Shown here: in pieces, positions 17,647 to 25,855 of the stretch
Numbering within the stretch: position 1 is the first letter of the stretch
Layout of the letters: each line of letters begins with the position of its first letter
DNA from: Sphingomonadales bacterium
GTDB lineage: Bacteria; Pseudomonadota; Alphaproteobacteria; SMXS01
Assembly (NCBI GenBank): GCA_022844405.1
Contig: JALHLV010000005.1
Span: 109,651 to 173,650, forward strand
Length of the DNA: 64,000 bases
Reading direction: 5' to 3'
Notes under the pieces: model-generated
Told to the model about the DNA's origin: nothing
Databases searched by the model: none
What the model saw: the letters and a program-made list of their open reading frames with translations, nothing else
Made by a program: the position numbers and the translations under genes

Positions 17647-19173
17647 ATGTTGGGCCGGGCAGTTTTACTTATTGCTCTGTTATGTGCGAACCCTTCTTGG
17701 GCGGAGCGGGCTTATTTCGGTAATCTGCATGCCCATACGTCCTACAGCGATGGCAGCGGCACCCCAGACGAGGCCTTTCGTCAAGCAAAACGCGCCGGCC
17801 TCGACTTCATGGCCATTACGGAACATAACCACGCCAAGGGAGACGGCAGCGGTGACCGCCGCGACGGGAAGCTGATCGCGAAAAACCCGTCGCTCTATAG
17901 CGGCGGTTCGAAGGCACTCACGAGCGCCGCCCAACTCAACACGCGGGATGACGCCTTCGTGGCGCTCTTCGGACAGGAATACTCTACTATTTCTTCCGGT
18001 AATCACGTCAATGTGTTCGACGTGCCTTCGGTGATCGAGGTCCCGAACGGAGACTTCGCCGGGCTGCTCGCCTGGGTTGAAGCGCACCCGGACAGCACCG
18101 GCCGTTCGGCGTTGGTGCAGTTCAATCACCCTCGCAGCCCGTCGAGATCGTCCAACGACTATGGCCGCGACGACTTCGCGACGGAGCGCGAGTGGGTCGA
18201 GAAGATGGACCCTTACGTCGAGTTGATAGAGGTGCTCAACGCCCCCGCCCTTAAGGACGGAACGGGATTCCGGGCACACCCAAGCGAGGCAGACTATTTC
18301 AGGTACCTGAACCTCGGCTTCCACGTGGCGCCGAGCGTGGGGCATGACAACCATTACCGGAACTGGGGCCTCTCGACGGACGCAAGGGTCGCGGTGGTCG
18401 CGGACCGCCTGACCAAGGCGGACATCATGGCCGCGCTACGGGAGCGGCACGCGTATGCAACCGAGGACAAAAACCTGGCCGTAATCTTTCGGGCCAATGG
18501 CGCGCTATCCGGCGATATCACCAGTCCGCCAACCATCGGTTCGGAGCTGCAACTCACCCTCGCGCTTCGGGATACTGACGAGCCGGCGGCGCGCTACCGT
18601 GTCGACGTTTTCCAGGACGAGCCTGGCGGCAATCCGATCAGCGCGCCTTCAGAAAGCTTTGAGTTCAACGGCGACTCGTCGGCCCCGTATGTCCTCGATG
18701 GGGTCCGGTTCGCCGGACCAGGGCATTTCGTGCTCCTTCGGATCACGCAGTTCAGCGACGAGGAGCACGGGGACGATGATCGTGTCTGGACTGCGCCGGT
18801 CTGGTTCGAGTTCGCCTCAGCGCCACCGTCCAGTCCAGAGCCTCCAGCCATTCGCATTATCAGCATTGTTCCGGATCCGATTGGTGATGACTTCGCCGAG
18901 GAGGAAGTCACCCTGCGGAACTCCGGGACGAGGCCGATCCGGCTAACAGGATGGCAACTGCGGGATCTGGCCGAAAGGCGGTGGTCGCTCGATAGTGCCG
19001 GTGAGTTGCCAGCCGGCGCCGAACTGACGCTCAAGCGGAATGGACAACCGATGTCCATGAACAACTCGGGAGACCAGATCGAGTTGCTGGATCCGACCGG
19101 CACCTCGGTTCAGGTCTTCAAATATGATCAGGCGCGGGCTGGAGAACTGATCTTGTTCAATGGATCCCGCTAG
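17647..19173 (+). CDS. Secreted PHP-domain protein with C-terminal lamin-tail domain
   Basis: 508-residue exported protein. A signal peptide (hydrophobic run ending PSWA) precedes a PHP metal-dependent phosphoesterase-type domain: NLHAHTSYSDG, ITEHNH, FGQEYST, FNHPR and VGHDNHY are the expected metal-binding segments. After a beta-rich middle, the last 110 residues match a lamin-tail domain (VTLRNSGTRPIRLTGWQLRD ... MNNSGDQIELLDPTG), an extracellular beta-sandwich that often accompanies nucleases and phosphoesterases. Substrate unknown; an extracellular phosphoesterase or nuclease is most likely. The start at 17647 has a G-rich site upstream and gives the clean signal peptide. The Tle1-like gene follows after 34 bases. 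Confidence 0.82.
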   Translation: MLGRAVLLIALLCANPSWAERAYFGNLHAHTSYSDGSGTPDEAFRQAKRAGLDFMAITEHNHAKGDGSGDRRDGKLIAKNPSLYSGGSKALTSAAQLNTRDDAFVALFGQEYSTISSGNHVNVFDVPSVIEVPNGDFAGLLAWVEAHPDSTGRSALVQFNHPRSPSRSSNDYGRDDFATEREWVEKMDPYVELIEVLNAPALKDGTGFRAHPSEADYFRYLNLGFHVAPSVGHDNHYRNWGLSTDARVAVVADRLTKADIMAALRERHAYATEDKNLAVIFRANGALSGDITSPPTIGSELQLTLALRDTDEPAARYRVDVFQDEPGGNPISAPSESFEFNGDSSAPYVLDGVRFAGPGHFVLLRITQFSDEEHGDDDRVWTAPVWFEFASAPPSSPEPPAIRIISIVPDPIGDDFAEEEVTLRNSGTRPIRLTGWQLRDLAERRWSLDSAGELPAGAELTLKRNGQPMSMNNSGDQIELLDPTGTSVQVFKYDQARAGELILFNGSR

Positions 19174-19207
19174 GCTACGGGTGCATGGCGATCCAGGGAG
19201 AGTTCAG

Positions 19208-20602
19208 GTGAAGCGAATTGTCTTCTGCTTCGATGGCACGTGGAATGCGTTGAATGCCGATACGCCGACAAATGTCGTGCTTGCCGCAGCCAGCGTCCTG
19301 CGACAGACGCCCAATGACGTCACGCAAATTATTCACTACGACGAAGGCGTTGGGACGGGCCGGCTGGAAAAGCTCACAGGAGGCTTGCTGGGCGCCGGTC
19401 TTGTATCAAATGTCCGAGAAGCCTATCGATTTCTGATCTTCAACTATGATCCTGGTGACGAGATATTTGTTTTCGGCTTCTCCAGGGGGGCGTTCAGCGC
19501 CCGGACCTTCATTGGCTTCGTTCGTCATGTTGGCCCACTCAGACGTCTGCATGCGGCCCGCATAGACGAAGCACTGGAGCTCTACCGCAAGCGCCTCAAG
19601 GGTGCCGAGGGCAGCGGCAAGGAGATGCGGCGGTTCAGGGCCAGCTATGCCAGCAATGTGTGCATAGGGGCCGAGGATGACGCCTGGCGTTGCACCAACG
19701 TGCCCGGCTATGTGTCAGGATCGGCACCACCTCTTACCATTCGCTATCTCGGCATCTGGGATACGGTAAGCGCACTGGGTGTTCCATCCCTCATCCCCTT
19801 AAGTGCCTTCTTCAATCGAATGCATGCCTTCCATGACGCCTCGGTGACGGATTTTGTGGAGGCTGCTCGGCATGCGGCGGCCGTTGACGAGCGGCGAGCG
19901 CTGTTCCCGCCTGTCCTCGCCGGGGATCTTGTCGCTCTCAATGCCGCCAAGGGATTTGCTCCCGACGACCCGAATGCGCCGTACCAGGAAAAATGGTTTC
20001 CGGGAACCCACGGGTCCGTCGGTGGTGGTGGCGACATTCGGGGACTATCGGACGGTGCCTTGGCCTGGGTTGTGAAGGGCGCAAAGCTCGCCGGGTTGCG
20101 GCTTGATACGGAGGCGGGCTCCCGAATCCACGGCTTCGCGCCCGATCCACTGGCGCCGCTCGTCAACGTGCGTGAGCCAAAGTCGAGCCTGACGCAGCTT
20201 ATCCATGTCGATCGTGCGGGGCCGGCTGACGCATGGCAGGTCTCCGCGTCTGCGGTCCGACGCTGGAACGCGGCACCGGACAGCCTCTATACCAAGCAAC
20301 CCTATAGGCCAAGCGCTCTGGCCAAGGTGGCCAAGGCGCTCAGTGTGCTTCCTGTCGCACAATACAGCCCCGGCGATAGCGGCAACCGCATCCACAAGGT
20401 CATCTCCGGCGACACCCTGAGCAAGCTGGCGAAGAGCTATCTGGGCGATCCAGGCAAGTGGCGAAGCATCTTCGAAGCCAACCGCGACCTGCTTGATGAT
20501 CCGGACGAGATCTTTGTGGGACAGGAGATCCGCATACCAGAGAAGGCCGCAGAAATGCGCGAACCAATCGAGGCCACACCCCCTGCAGATGAGGCGCTCT
20601 AA
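19208..20602 (+). CDS. DUF2235/Tle1-like lipase with C-terminal LysM domain
   Basis: 464-residue protein of the DUF2235 (T6SS Tle1-like phospholipase) family: opening FCFDGTWNAL, nucleophile elbow VFGFSRGAFSAR, and LGIWDTVSALG with the expected catalytic Asp. The last 70 residues are a LysM motif (HKVISGDTLSKLAKSYLG ... IFEANRDLLDDPDEIFVGQEIRIP, in pieces), which binds peptidoglycan or chitin-like glycans. Tle1 enzymes hydrolyse phospholipids of rival cells after delivery by type VI secretion. A LysM tail suggests retention at the wall or delivery to it. No VgrG, Hcp or immunity gene is adjacent. GTG at 19208 has GGGAG upstream; an ATG at 19160 would overlap the previous gene. Confidence 0.82.
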   Translation: MKRIVFCFDGTWNALNADTPTNVVLAAASVLRQTPNDVTQIIHYDEGVGTGRLEKLTGGLLGAGLVSNVREAYRFLIFNYDPGDEIFVFGFSRGAFSARTFIGFVRHVGPLRRLHAARIDEALELYRKRLKGAEGSGKEMRRFRASYASNVCIGAEDDAWRCTNVPGYVSGSAPPLTIRYLGIWDTVSALGVPSLIPLSAFFNRMHAFHDASVTDFVEAARHAAAVDERRALFPPVLAGDLVALNAAKGFAPDDPNAPYQEKWFPGTHGSVGGGGDIRGLSDGALAWVVKGAKLAGLRLDTEAGSRIHGFAPDPLAPLVNVREPKSSLTQLIHVDRAGPADAWQVSASAVRRWNAAPDSLYTKQPYRPSALAKVAKALSVLPVAQYSPGDSGNRIHKVISGDTLSKLAKSYLGDPGKWRSIFEANRDLLDDPDEIFVGQEIRIPEKAAEMREPIEATPPADEAL

Positions 20603-20634
20603 GCAGCCAACGGCATTCCGTCGTCGTTCAAGAA

Positions 20635-20750
20635 TGGACTCGAGGGACTTTGGGGACTTCCATGTGAATCGTCGTTGTGCGCATCAAATTTTTTCCGCCA
20701 CAGCGCGGCCAATTCCCTAGGTCGAGTTCTAAGTAATACCGGACGCGGAC
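20635..20750 (+). repeat. 116-bp direct repeat, copy 1 (recombinase 3' end duplicate)
   Basis: Nearly identical to 22461-22576, with five or six substitutions and no length change. On the minus strand it encodes the last 40 or so residues of the large serine recombinase, but here it has no gene attached. Together the two copies bracket about 1.7 kb holding a small gene, a hypothetical gene and a DUF4258/DUF2283 pair. Confidence 0.85.
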
Positions 20751-20771
20751 CACAACACTTTTTCGGTTCGT

Positions 20772-20808
20772 CAAAAAAGTCCTATGGACCCAAGAGGATT
20801 CTTGGGTC
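20772..20808 (-). terminator. Rho-independent terminator of the 58-residue minus gene
   Basis: Perfect 9-bp stem, GACCCAAGA (20787-20795) with TCTTGGGTC (20100 series, 20800-20808) and a 4-base loop. Read on the minus strand it lies 8 bases after the stop of the gene at 20816-20992 and is followed, after a short spacer, by six T residues (20773-20778 on the plus strand are A). Confidence 0.5.
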
Positions 20809-20815
20809 TTTGCGA

Positions 20816-20992
20816 TTAGAGCCGCGATTGGGTCCAGTCGCGGTACGTGAGCTTCCGTTCACAGTAGTCGGCAAGCTCCTCGAGCAGTCGGCCGATTTCA
20901 TCGTGCGCATCGAGCGCCGTATTGAGAGCGCCGAATGTGCGAATGAGCATCTGGCGGTTGGAGAACTCGTTCTCTGGGGTGTCGTGCACCAT
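20816..20992 (-). CDS. Small hypothetical protein (58 residues)
   Basis: Short open frame from ATG at 20990-20992 to TAA at 20816-20818. It has typical coding composition: a polar start (MVHDTPENEFSNRQ) followed by two amphipathic helices (IRTFGALNTALDAHDEIGRL, EELADYCERKLTYRDW). No signal peptide or known motif. A stem-loop with a following T run stands 8 bases after its stop, which supports a real transcription unit. It lies in the 1.7-kb segment between the two 116-bp repeats and on the same strand as the next hypothetical gene, from which a stronger terminator separates it. Confidence 0.45.
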   Translation of the reverse strand: MVHDTPENEFSNRQMLIRTFGALNTALDAHDEIGRLLEELADYCERKLTYRDWTQSRL

Positions 20993-21120
20993 ACGCAGGG
21001 GTAGTTACGGGCTTATAACCTCGACCAGGTCAAACGTATTCAGTTGTAAACGAGCGACCTTGGGTAGTGTCGCGCGGAAGCCAAGTTCGCGGGAGGCGTG
21101 CATTCTTGCCAGGGCGGTAT

Positions 21121-21158
21121 GAAAACGAAAACCCTCCCCGAACCGAAGCCGGGGAGGG
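21121..21158 (-). terminator. Strong Rho-independent terminator after the 194-residue gene
   Basis: Perfect 9-bp stem CCCTCCCCG (21132-21140) / CGGGGAGGG (21150-21158) with a 9-base loop. On the minus strand it stands 22 bases past the stop at 21181 and runs into TTTTCGTTTTC. Confidence 0.85.
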
Positions 21159-21180
21159 CTATAGAAACTTCGATCAAATT

Positions 21181-21765
21181 CTAAGTGCTGAAGATAAGAG
21201 CCGGCTCTTGCACCATCCAGCGCTCCGTAGCCTTCCTGAAGGATCCTCTCCACATGTCGCCGTGCCACTCCATGTAGGGAATCCACTCGGCAAAACCGTT
21301 GGAGAGCACGGAGTCCCAAAAGAAGATTTTGCAGCTCCGCCATTTCTCGGGAATGAAAGCCTGATTCTCGAGTAGAAACTGCTCGACAGCGATGTTAGCG
21401 CACTTCCATCCAGAAGCCTGGATGAATTCGGCGACTTTCTCTCCCGTGAAAAGACCTTGAGACTGACCCGGAGCGAGTTTCAGCTCGACCTCGCGCTCGT
21501 CCCAGGTCCAAGTTTGTGGAGTACTTTGATGTACGAGAAGCTGAAGTTGGTCGGGTATGTTTTTCGGCTCAGCGCCGAGTTCGATGACTTTACTGGGGCC
21601 TTGTATGCTAGCTCGCCCCAGCATGACGTCCTGGATCTGCACCATCAGATTTTCGTCGTGGGCAAGTCTCGCCCACTCGGAAGATGTCCATCCGGCCTTG
21701 CGGCCGGTGATCACGACTTCATGGATGAGGCCATGATCCTGACCAAAGTTCGACGCACCGCTCAT
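21181..21765 (-). CDS. Hypothetical protein with terminal KIFFW-type domain
   Basis: 194-residue soluble protein. The N-terminal half has short helical and beta segments; the C-terminal 60 residues carry an Ile-Pro-x-x-Trp then a KIFFWDS strand, followed by a Trp-rich EWIPYMEWHGDMW region. From memory, this tail resembles a family of short proteins abundant in Patescibacteria (CPR) genomes, in which an IPEEWKG-x(2)-FFWGT pattern precedes a Trp-rich end; I cannot confirm this without a search. The ATG has AAGGTG upstream. It is followed by a strong terminator and so forms a single-gene unit. Lower GC than the neighbouring recombinase. Confidence 0.6.
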   Translation of the reverse strand: MSGASNFGQDHGLIHEVVITGRKAGWTSSEWARLAHDENLMVQIQDVMLGRASIQGPSKVIELGAEPKNIPDQLQLLVHQSTPQTWTWDEREVELKLAPGQSQGLFTGEKVAEFIQASGWKCANIAVEQFLLENQAFIPEKWRSCKIFFWDSVLSNGFAEWIPYMEWHGDMWRGSFRKATERWMVQEPALIFST

Positions 21766-21919
21766 GGCGACACACCTTTTCTATGTGCCAGCTGCTCGGG
21801 CCATTCCCGGCAGTCACGGCCACCAACTGCCGAAGTATTCAGCATCTCGTGGCTATGACTGCGGGGGTGTATCAAGGATCGGACTAGTTACACGCTACAA
21901 CTTCATCCGTGGTTGTCAA

Positions 21920-21943
21920 ATTGTAAGCACAAGGTGTTACAAT
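21920..21943. promoter_or_regulatory. Operator-like inverted repeat before the DUF4258/DUF2283 pair
   Basis: ATTGTAA (21920-21926) and TTACAAT (21937-21943) are perfect arms around a 10-base spacer, ending 8 bases before the DUF4258 start. A TTGTCA at 21914 could act as a -35 element. This is the usual place for an autoregulatory site of a toxin-antitoxin operon. Confidence 0.5.
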
Positions 21944-21951
21944 CGTCTCCA

Positions 21952-22191
21952 ATGATACGGCTTAAATTTACTGGCCACTCACAAGTTCGACTGCAAGAAC
22001 GTGGTTTGCAGATCGATGACATCAAGAAAGCCATACGTGAGCCAGACTTTACAGAACCAACGTTTGAAGGTAGAATGCTGGCACGCAAATCACTTTCGAA
22101 TGGGCGCACGATTGAGGTGATATACTTTAAAGACGGTTTTAGGAAGTCTAATGATTACTTCATCATTACGGCGTACTATATAGAAGAATAA
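21952..22191 (+). CDS. DUF4258 protein (toxin-like, paired with DUF2283)
   Basis: 79-residue protein with the DUF4258 pattern: FTGHSQVRLQERGLQIDDI, KAIREPDF, IEVIYFK and the closing DYFIITAYYIEE. The fold is related to RelE/ParE-like small toxins and the family is commonly encoded next to DUF2283. The ATG at 21952 is immediately downstream of an inverted repeat; no Shine-Dalgarno sequence is visible, so a near-leaderless mRNA is possible. The DNA here is clearly more AT-rich than the flanking recombinase, a sign of separate acquisition. Confidence 0.8.
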   Translation: MIRLKFTGHSQVRLQERGLQIDDIKKAIREPDFTEPTFEGRMLARKSLSNGRTIEVIYFKDGFRKSNDYFIITAYYIEE

Positions 22192-22195
22192 TCCT

Positions 22196-22429
22196 ATGAA
22201 TATTAATTACGACAAGGTTGCAGACGCTGTGTACCTCCAGGTGACTGAAGGGAAGGTAGCCAAGACGGTCAAAATGAATGACCGCCTGCTTGTCGATGTC
22301 GATGCGGAGGGCAACACCCTGGGCTTTGAAATTCTCGATGCCTCATCTCAGGAAAGTCTGATCGCTACCCTTGAGGAGAACGTACTGAACGGTATTCCGG
22401 TCAGTATCACCTCTGCAACGCCGGCCTAG
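22196..22429 (+). CDS. DUF2283 protein (antitoxin-like partner)
   Basis: 77-residue protein matching DUF2283: it opens with YDKVADAVYLQV, continues with KTVKMNDRLLVDVDAEGNTLGFEIL and ends in a short tail. DUF2283 proteins pair with DUF4258 in probable type II toxin-antitoxin modules. The gene starts 4 bases after its partner and is convergent with the recombinase, whose stop lies 2 bases beyond. Confidence 0.82.
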   Translation: MNINYDKVADAVYLQVTEGKVAKTVKMNDRLLVDVDAEGNTLGFEILDASSQESLIATLEENVLNGIPVSITSATPA

Positions 22430-22430
22430 C

Positions 22431-24011
22431 TTACGCTGCCATCCTCCACTCGCCGTCATCTGGACTCGAGGGACTTTGGGGACTTCCACGTGAATCGTCG
22501 TTGTGCGCATCAAATTTTTTTCGCCACAGCACGGCCAATTCCCTAGGTCGAGTTCTAAGTAACACCGGACGCGGTCCACCGTAGGTGACGGAAGGCGTTT
22601 TTGAGAGCTCTTCGAACGGAAAATACAGCGTAATTTCAACGTTTTTTCCGACTCCGACAAAGTTCGAACTCAGGGTTTCGGCGATTTTACGTTTTTCCTC
22701 CGGATTTCCCGAAATATAGCCTTGGTAAGCCATATTCCCGAGTTCTAACTTTTGTAGCGCTTTGACCGTCCAGCAGGGGTTTGAGCGCAGTTTCTCGAGT
22801 TGCTCAGCCAGCTCGCGCTTCTCCAGCAGCAGCGCGGTCTTCTTTGTCTGGAACATCTCCTTGTCGACAATGCCGTCAATCAGGGTATCGGTGAGGCGGG
22901 CCAGCCGTTCGTCGCACCGGCCGATGCGCAGGCGAAGGGTTTCCTCGGCCGACGCCTTCTCGACTGTGTAGAGGCTCTCCGCTTCCTTCATCAAGTCCCT
23001 GAAGTCCCTCATCTCCTCGTCGTCGAGGTGCAGACTGGCGAAACGGCTCTCCAGCTCCCGGTGGATCATCGCCTCGGGGACGGAGGCCTTCGCCGTGCAC
23101 TCGCGGGCATGGCAGCGGTAGTAGACGAACCTGACCTTGTGCCGTTCCCCGGAGAGGTAGTGGCCGCAGCTGCCGCACCGGATCATCTTGCGGAACTGAA
23201 AGAACCTGTCGGATTGTCTCGGCACGATCCGGCCGGCGCGTACCGCTTCAACCCGGTCGAACAGCTTCTTGCCGATCAGCGGTTCATGAACGCCGTCGAA
23301 CACTTCATTGGTCCGTTGAATACGGATCAGCCCGATATAGAACGGATTCGAGAGCGTGTTCCGCAGCGCCCAGACATGCAGCGGCTTGCCGGAGGCGGCC
23401 TTCAGGCCGCGGGCATGCATCTCGTCGGAAAGCCGCAGCAGGCTGTATTCGCCGGAGGCGTATAGCTGGAAAGCTTCCCGGACAAGTGGGCCGATGACCG
23501 GGTCGATGGTCTTTGCCTTGGCCTTGCCCTGGTCGACATACCCCATCGGCGCCGGCAGGGGATAGTAGCCCTGCTTGAGACGGCCATAGAATCCCTTCAG
23601 CACTTCCTGGCGCAGGTTGCGGATGTAGTCGGCGGCGACCACCGCCTGGATGTCCGCCAGCAGGCGGCCGCCGCGCGAATGCAGATCGATCGCCTCATGC
23701 GCGAAATGCACCTGGACACCGCGGTCGATCAGTTCTCCGAGACAGGCCCAGTCCTTCAGGTTGCGGGCGCTGCGGTCGATCTTGTGAATGATGACGCCTT
23801 GGGCCTGACCGTTCTTCAGGGCCTGCATCATCTGGTTGAACGCCGGCCGTCCCAGCTTGGCGGCGGTCTCCATCTCCTCGAACCAGACGGAGATGGTCAG
23901 GCCCTGATTCTGCGCGAAGCTTTCGATGGACGAGCGCTGTTCCTGCAGCGACGAACCCTTCTCGCCCTGCCTGACGGTGGAGACCCGGATGTATGCGAAG
24001 TAGTCGGTCAT
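22431..24011 (-). CDS. Large serine recombinase (zinc-ribbon/coiled-coil type)
   Basis: 526-residue integrase of the large serine recombinase class. The resolvase domain has the nucleophile in YIRVSTVRQG (Ser about 11) and IIHKIDRSARNLKDW. A recombinase domain follows (ALRNTLSNPFYIGL), then a zinc ribbon (RCGSCG ... CHAREC) and a long coiled coil (about residues 370-450). These enzymes integrate and excise phages and conjugative elements at short att sites without host factors. The ATG overlaps the stop of the small gene upstream as ATGA. Its last 40 codons are repeated 1.8 kb away at 20635-20750, so an att site at or near the gene's 3' end is plausible. Confidence 0.93.
   Translation of the reverse strand: MTDYFAYIRVSTVRQGEKGSSLQEQRSSIESFAQNQGLTISVWFEEMETAAKLGRPAFNQMMQALKNGQAQGVIIHKIDRSARNLKDWACLGELIDRGVQVHFAHEAIDLHSRGGRLLADIQAVVAADYIRNLRQEVLKGFYGRLKQGYYPLPAPMGYVDQGKAKAKTIDPVIGPLVREAFQLYASGEYSLLRLSDEMHARGLKAASGKPLHVWALRNTLSNPFYIGLIRIQRTNEVFDGVHEPLIGKKLFDRVEAVRAGRIVPRQSDRFFQFRKMIRCGSCGHYLSGERHKVRFVYYRCHARECTAKASVPEAMIHRELESRFASLHLDDEEMRDFRDLMKEAESLYTVEKASAEETLRLRIGRCDERLARLTDTLIDGIVDKEMFQTKKTALLLEKRELAEQLEKLRSNPCWTVKALQKLELGNMAYQGYISGNPEEKRKIAETLSSNFVGVGKNVEITLYFPFEELSKTPSVTYGGPRPVLLRTRPRELAVLWRKKFDAHNDDSRGSPQSPSSPDDGEWRMAA
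22461..22576 (+). repeat. 116-bp direct repeat, copy 2 (inside recombinase 3' end)
   Basis: The in-gene copy of the repeat at 20635-20750, in the same orientation and 1826 bases away. It overlaps codons for roughly the last 40 residues of the serine recombinase. Confidence 0.85.
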
Positions 24012-24277
24012 GGCGCCGGCGCCGCCGGTAAATCGACTCTATCCCGGCCATCGCGATCTGGCGAATCGTCGCCTGTGAGCTGTTCGCGCCGCTGGCGCCG
24101 ATCGATCTGCACCAGGATCGCCGCGAACCGCCGCAGACGCTCGCGCACCACTTCCCGCTCGGCCTGTGTGGCATCGGGCATAAACCGGTCGAGAATGACA
24201 TCGCCGGGGCGCTTTGACGGCTGCTTGGACATGAGGTCCATGGTGCCGGACGCGTCCGGAATGCCGAGGCGCGACAT
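24008..24277 (-). CDS. Small helical protein coupled to the serine recombinase
   Basis: About 89 residues, with later ATGs at 24241 and 24232 as possible starts. Its core (GDVILDRFMPDATQAEREVV, then helical RERLRRFAAILVQIDRR) is a pattern I associate with small proteins found just upstream of serine recombinases on alphaproteobacterial elements. The stop overlaps the recombinase start (ATGA), so translation is coupled. It could be an excisionase-like or directionality helper, but that is inference. It is divergent from the P-loop ATPase gene 61 bases away. Confidence 0.6.
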   Translation of the reverse strand: MSRLGIPDASGTMDLMSKQPSKRPGDVILDRFMPDATQAEREVVRERLRRFAAILVQIDRRQRREQLTGDDSPDRDGRDRVDLPAAPAP

Positions 24278-24338
24278 AAAGCCGGTATGGCAAATTGCGT
24301 CGCCTTCGATCACCGCGGACGCCGCGTACCATGTCGGC

Positions 24339-25667
24339 ATGACAACCGAACCTGAGCGCGATCCCAAGAAGGACGAGAAGCGCGGCACACCCGCCATCTC
24401 GCGCGTGTGCGCCGACGGCACGATCATCGAACTGGTCTACGATAGGAAGCAAGGGCGAACCGCGCTGGTCGTCTCCCGCTTCGACGGGCTCTGGAATATC
24501 GAGCAGCAAGTTCACACCGATACCGGCGATATCCTGACGCCGTATTCTCCGCGCAACAACCTCATCGCCAACGAATGCGTGATGCTGCCGTCGCAGCCGG
24601 AGCCGTTCGGCGACCAGGCGGAACTGCTGGCGTCGATCGAGGCGTTCCTCAACCGCTACGTCGACCTGTCACCGCTATTCCTGCGCATCGCCAGCCATTA
24701 CGTGCTGCTCAGCTGGGTTCATGACCGCTTCAACGAACTGCCCTATCTGCGGCTGCGCGGTGAGTACGGGACGGGCAAGACCCGCGGGCTGATCGTGCTG
24801 GGCTCCCTGTGCTACCGCGGGTTCTTCGCCAGCGGCGCCTCGACCGTCTCGCCGATCTTCCACACCCTCGATGCCTTCGGCGGCACGCTGATGCTGGACG
24901 AGGCCGACTTCCGGTTCAGCGACTCCAAGTCGGAGCTGGTCAAGATATTGAACAACGGCAATGTCCGGGGATTACCGGTGCTACGCACCATCGTCAACCG
25001 CAACCGGGAGTTCGACCCGTATGCGTTCAAGGTGTTCGGTCCCAAGATCATCGCCATGCGCGGTTCATTCGAGGACAAGGCGCTGGAAAGCCGTTTCCTG
25101 ACCGAGGAAATGGGTCAGCGGCCGCTGCGCCAGGATATCCCCATCAGTCTCCCCGACGCTTTCTATGAGGAGGCACTGGGGCTGCGCAATAAACTGCTGA
25201 TGTTCCGGTTGACCCAGCTGTTTCGGGTCGGCGCGGACACCTCCGTGTTGATCCCTGGGGTCGAACCACGGATCAACCAAGTGGCGTTGTCGCTGCTCAG
25301 CATCGTCGATGATCCGATGGTCCGGCGCGAGATCGGCGATGCCCTGATCGGCCAGCATGACCGCGTGCGCGCCGAGCGCAGCCAGACCGCCGAGGCCGGC
25401 GTCCTGAAGGCGTTGCAGGCCGCGTTCGCGGAAACGTCCGGCGTCACGGTGTCCTATCAGGAAATCGCCGACCGGTTCAACGAGGCGCAGGGCGGCCGCT
25501 ACGGCAAGCCGGTCACCAGCCGATGGATCGGAAATGTTCTGCGCCAGCGCCTGCGCATCGCCACCTACAAGAGCCGCGGCATCTATGTCGTGCCGCTGGC
25601 CGAGCGGCCAAAGATCGACGAGCTGGCGGCGCGCTTCGGCATCACCGACGAACCCGCGGCGCGATGA
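24339..25667 (+). CDS. P-loop ATPase of the element (helicase/primase-like)
   Basis: 442-residue ATPase. The Walker A is RGEYGTGKTRG (about residues 141-151) and the Walker B is GGTLMLDEADF (about 181-191), with a sensor-like region KIIAMRG. The C-terminal 100 residues look like a winged helix (VSYQEIADRFNE ... VTSRWIGNVLRQRL). The arrangement is that of DNA-directed AAA-type proteins on mobile elements, often annotated as DUF927- or primase-related ATPases. Likely role: replication or transfer of the element. The ATG at 24339 is chosen because upstream in-frame sequence overlaps the divergent small gene; no strong ribosome site is visible. Confidence 0.75.
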   Translation: MTTEPERDPKKDEKRGTPAISRVCADGTIIELVYDRKQGRTALVVSRFDGLWNIEQQVHTDTGDILTPYSPRNNLIANECVMLPSQPEPFGDQAELLASIEAFLNRYVDLSPLFLRIASHYVLLSWVHDRFNELPYLRLRGEYGTGKTRGLIVLGSLCYRGFFASGASTVSPIFHTLDAFGGTLMLDEADFRFSDSKSELVKILNNGNVRGLPVLRTIVNRNREFDPYAFKVFGPKIIAMRGSFEDKALESRFLTEEMGQRPLRQDIPISLPDAFYEEALGLRNKLLMFRLTQLFRVGADTSVLIPGVEPRINQVALSLLSIVDDPMVRREIGDALIGQHDRVRAERSQTAEAGVLKALQAAFAETSGVTVSYQEIADRFNEAQGGRYGKPVTSRWIGNVLRQRLRIATYKSRGIYVVPLAERPKIDELAARFGITDEPAAR

Positions 25668-25855
25668 CCTGGGGGTTGCGCTGAATAAAGCGGGGTCCTC
25701 CGCTTAGAATGAATGCATCCGACATTCTGGACGGGGGACCGGCGCATCATGGCGGGAGTTGCCATGATGGTACGAAGGCACGCCTCCGTCGCCGCTGATC
25801 TTTCTGGAATCATGGCAAGTGACCGCGCTGGCTGCCGAGGGCAACCCAATCACCT

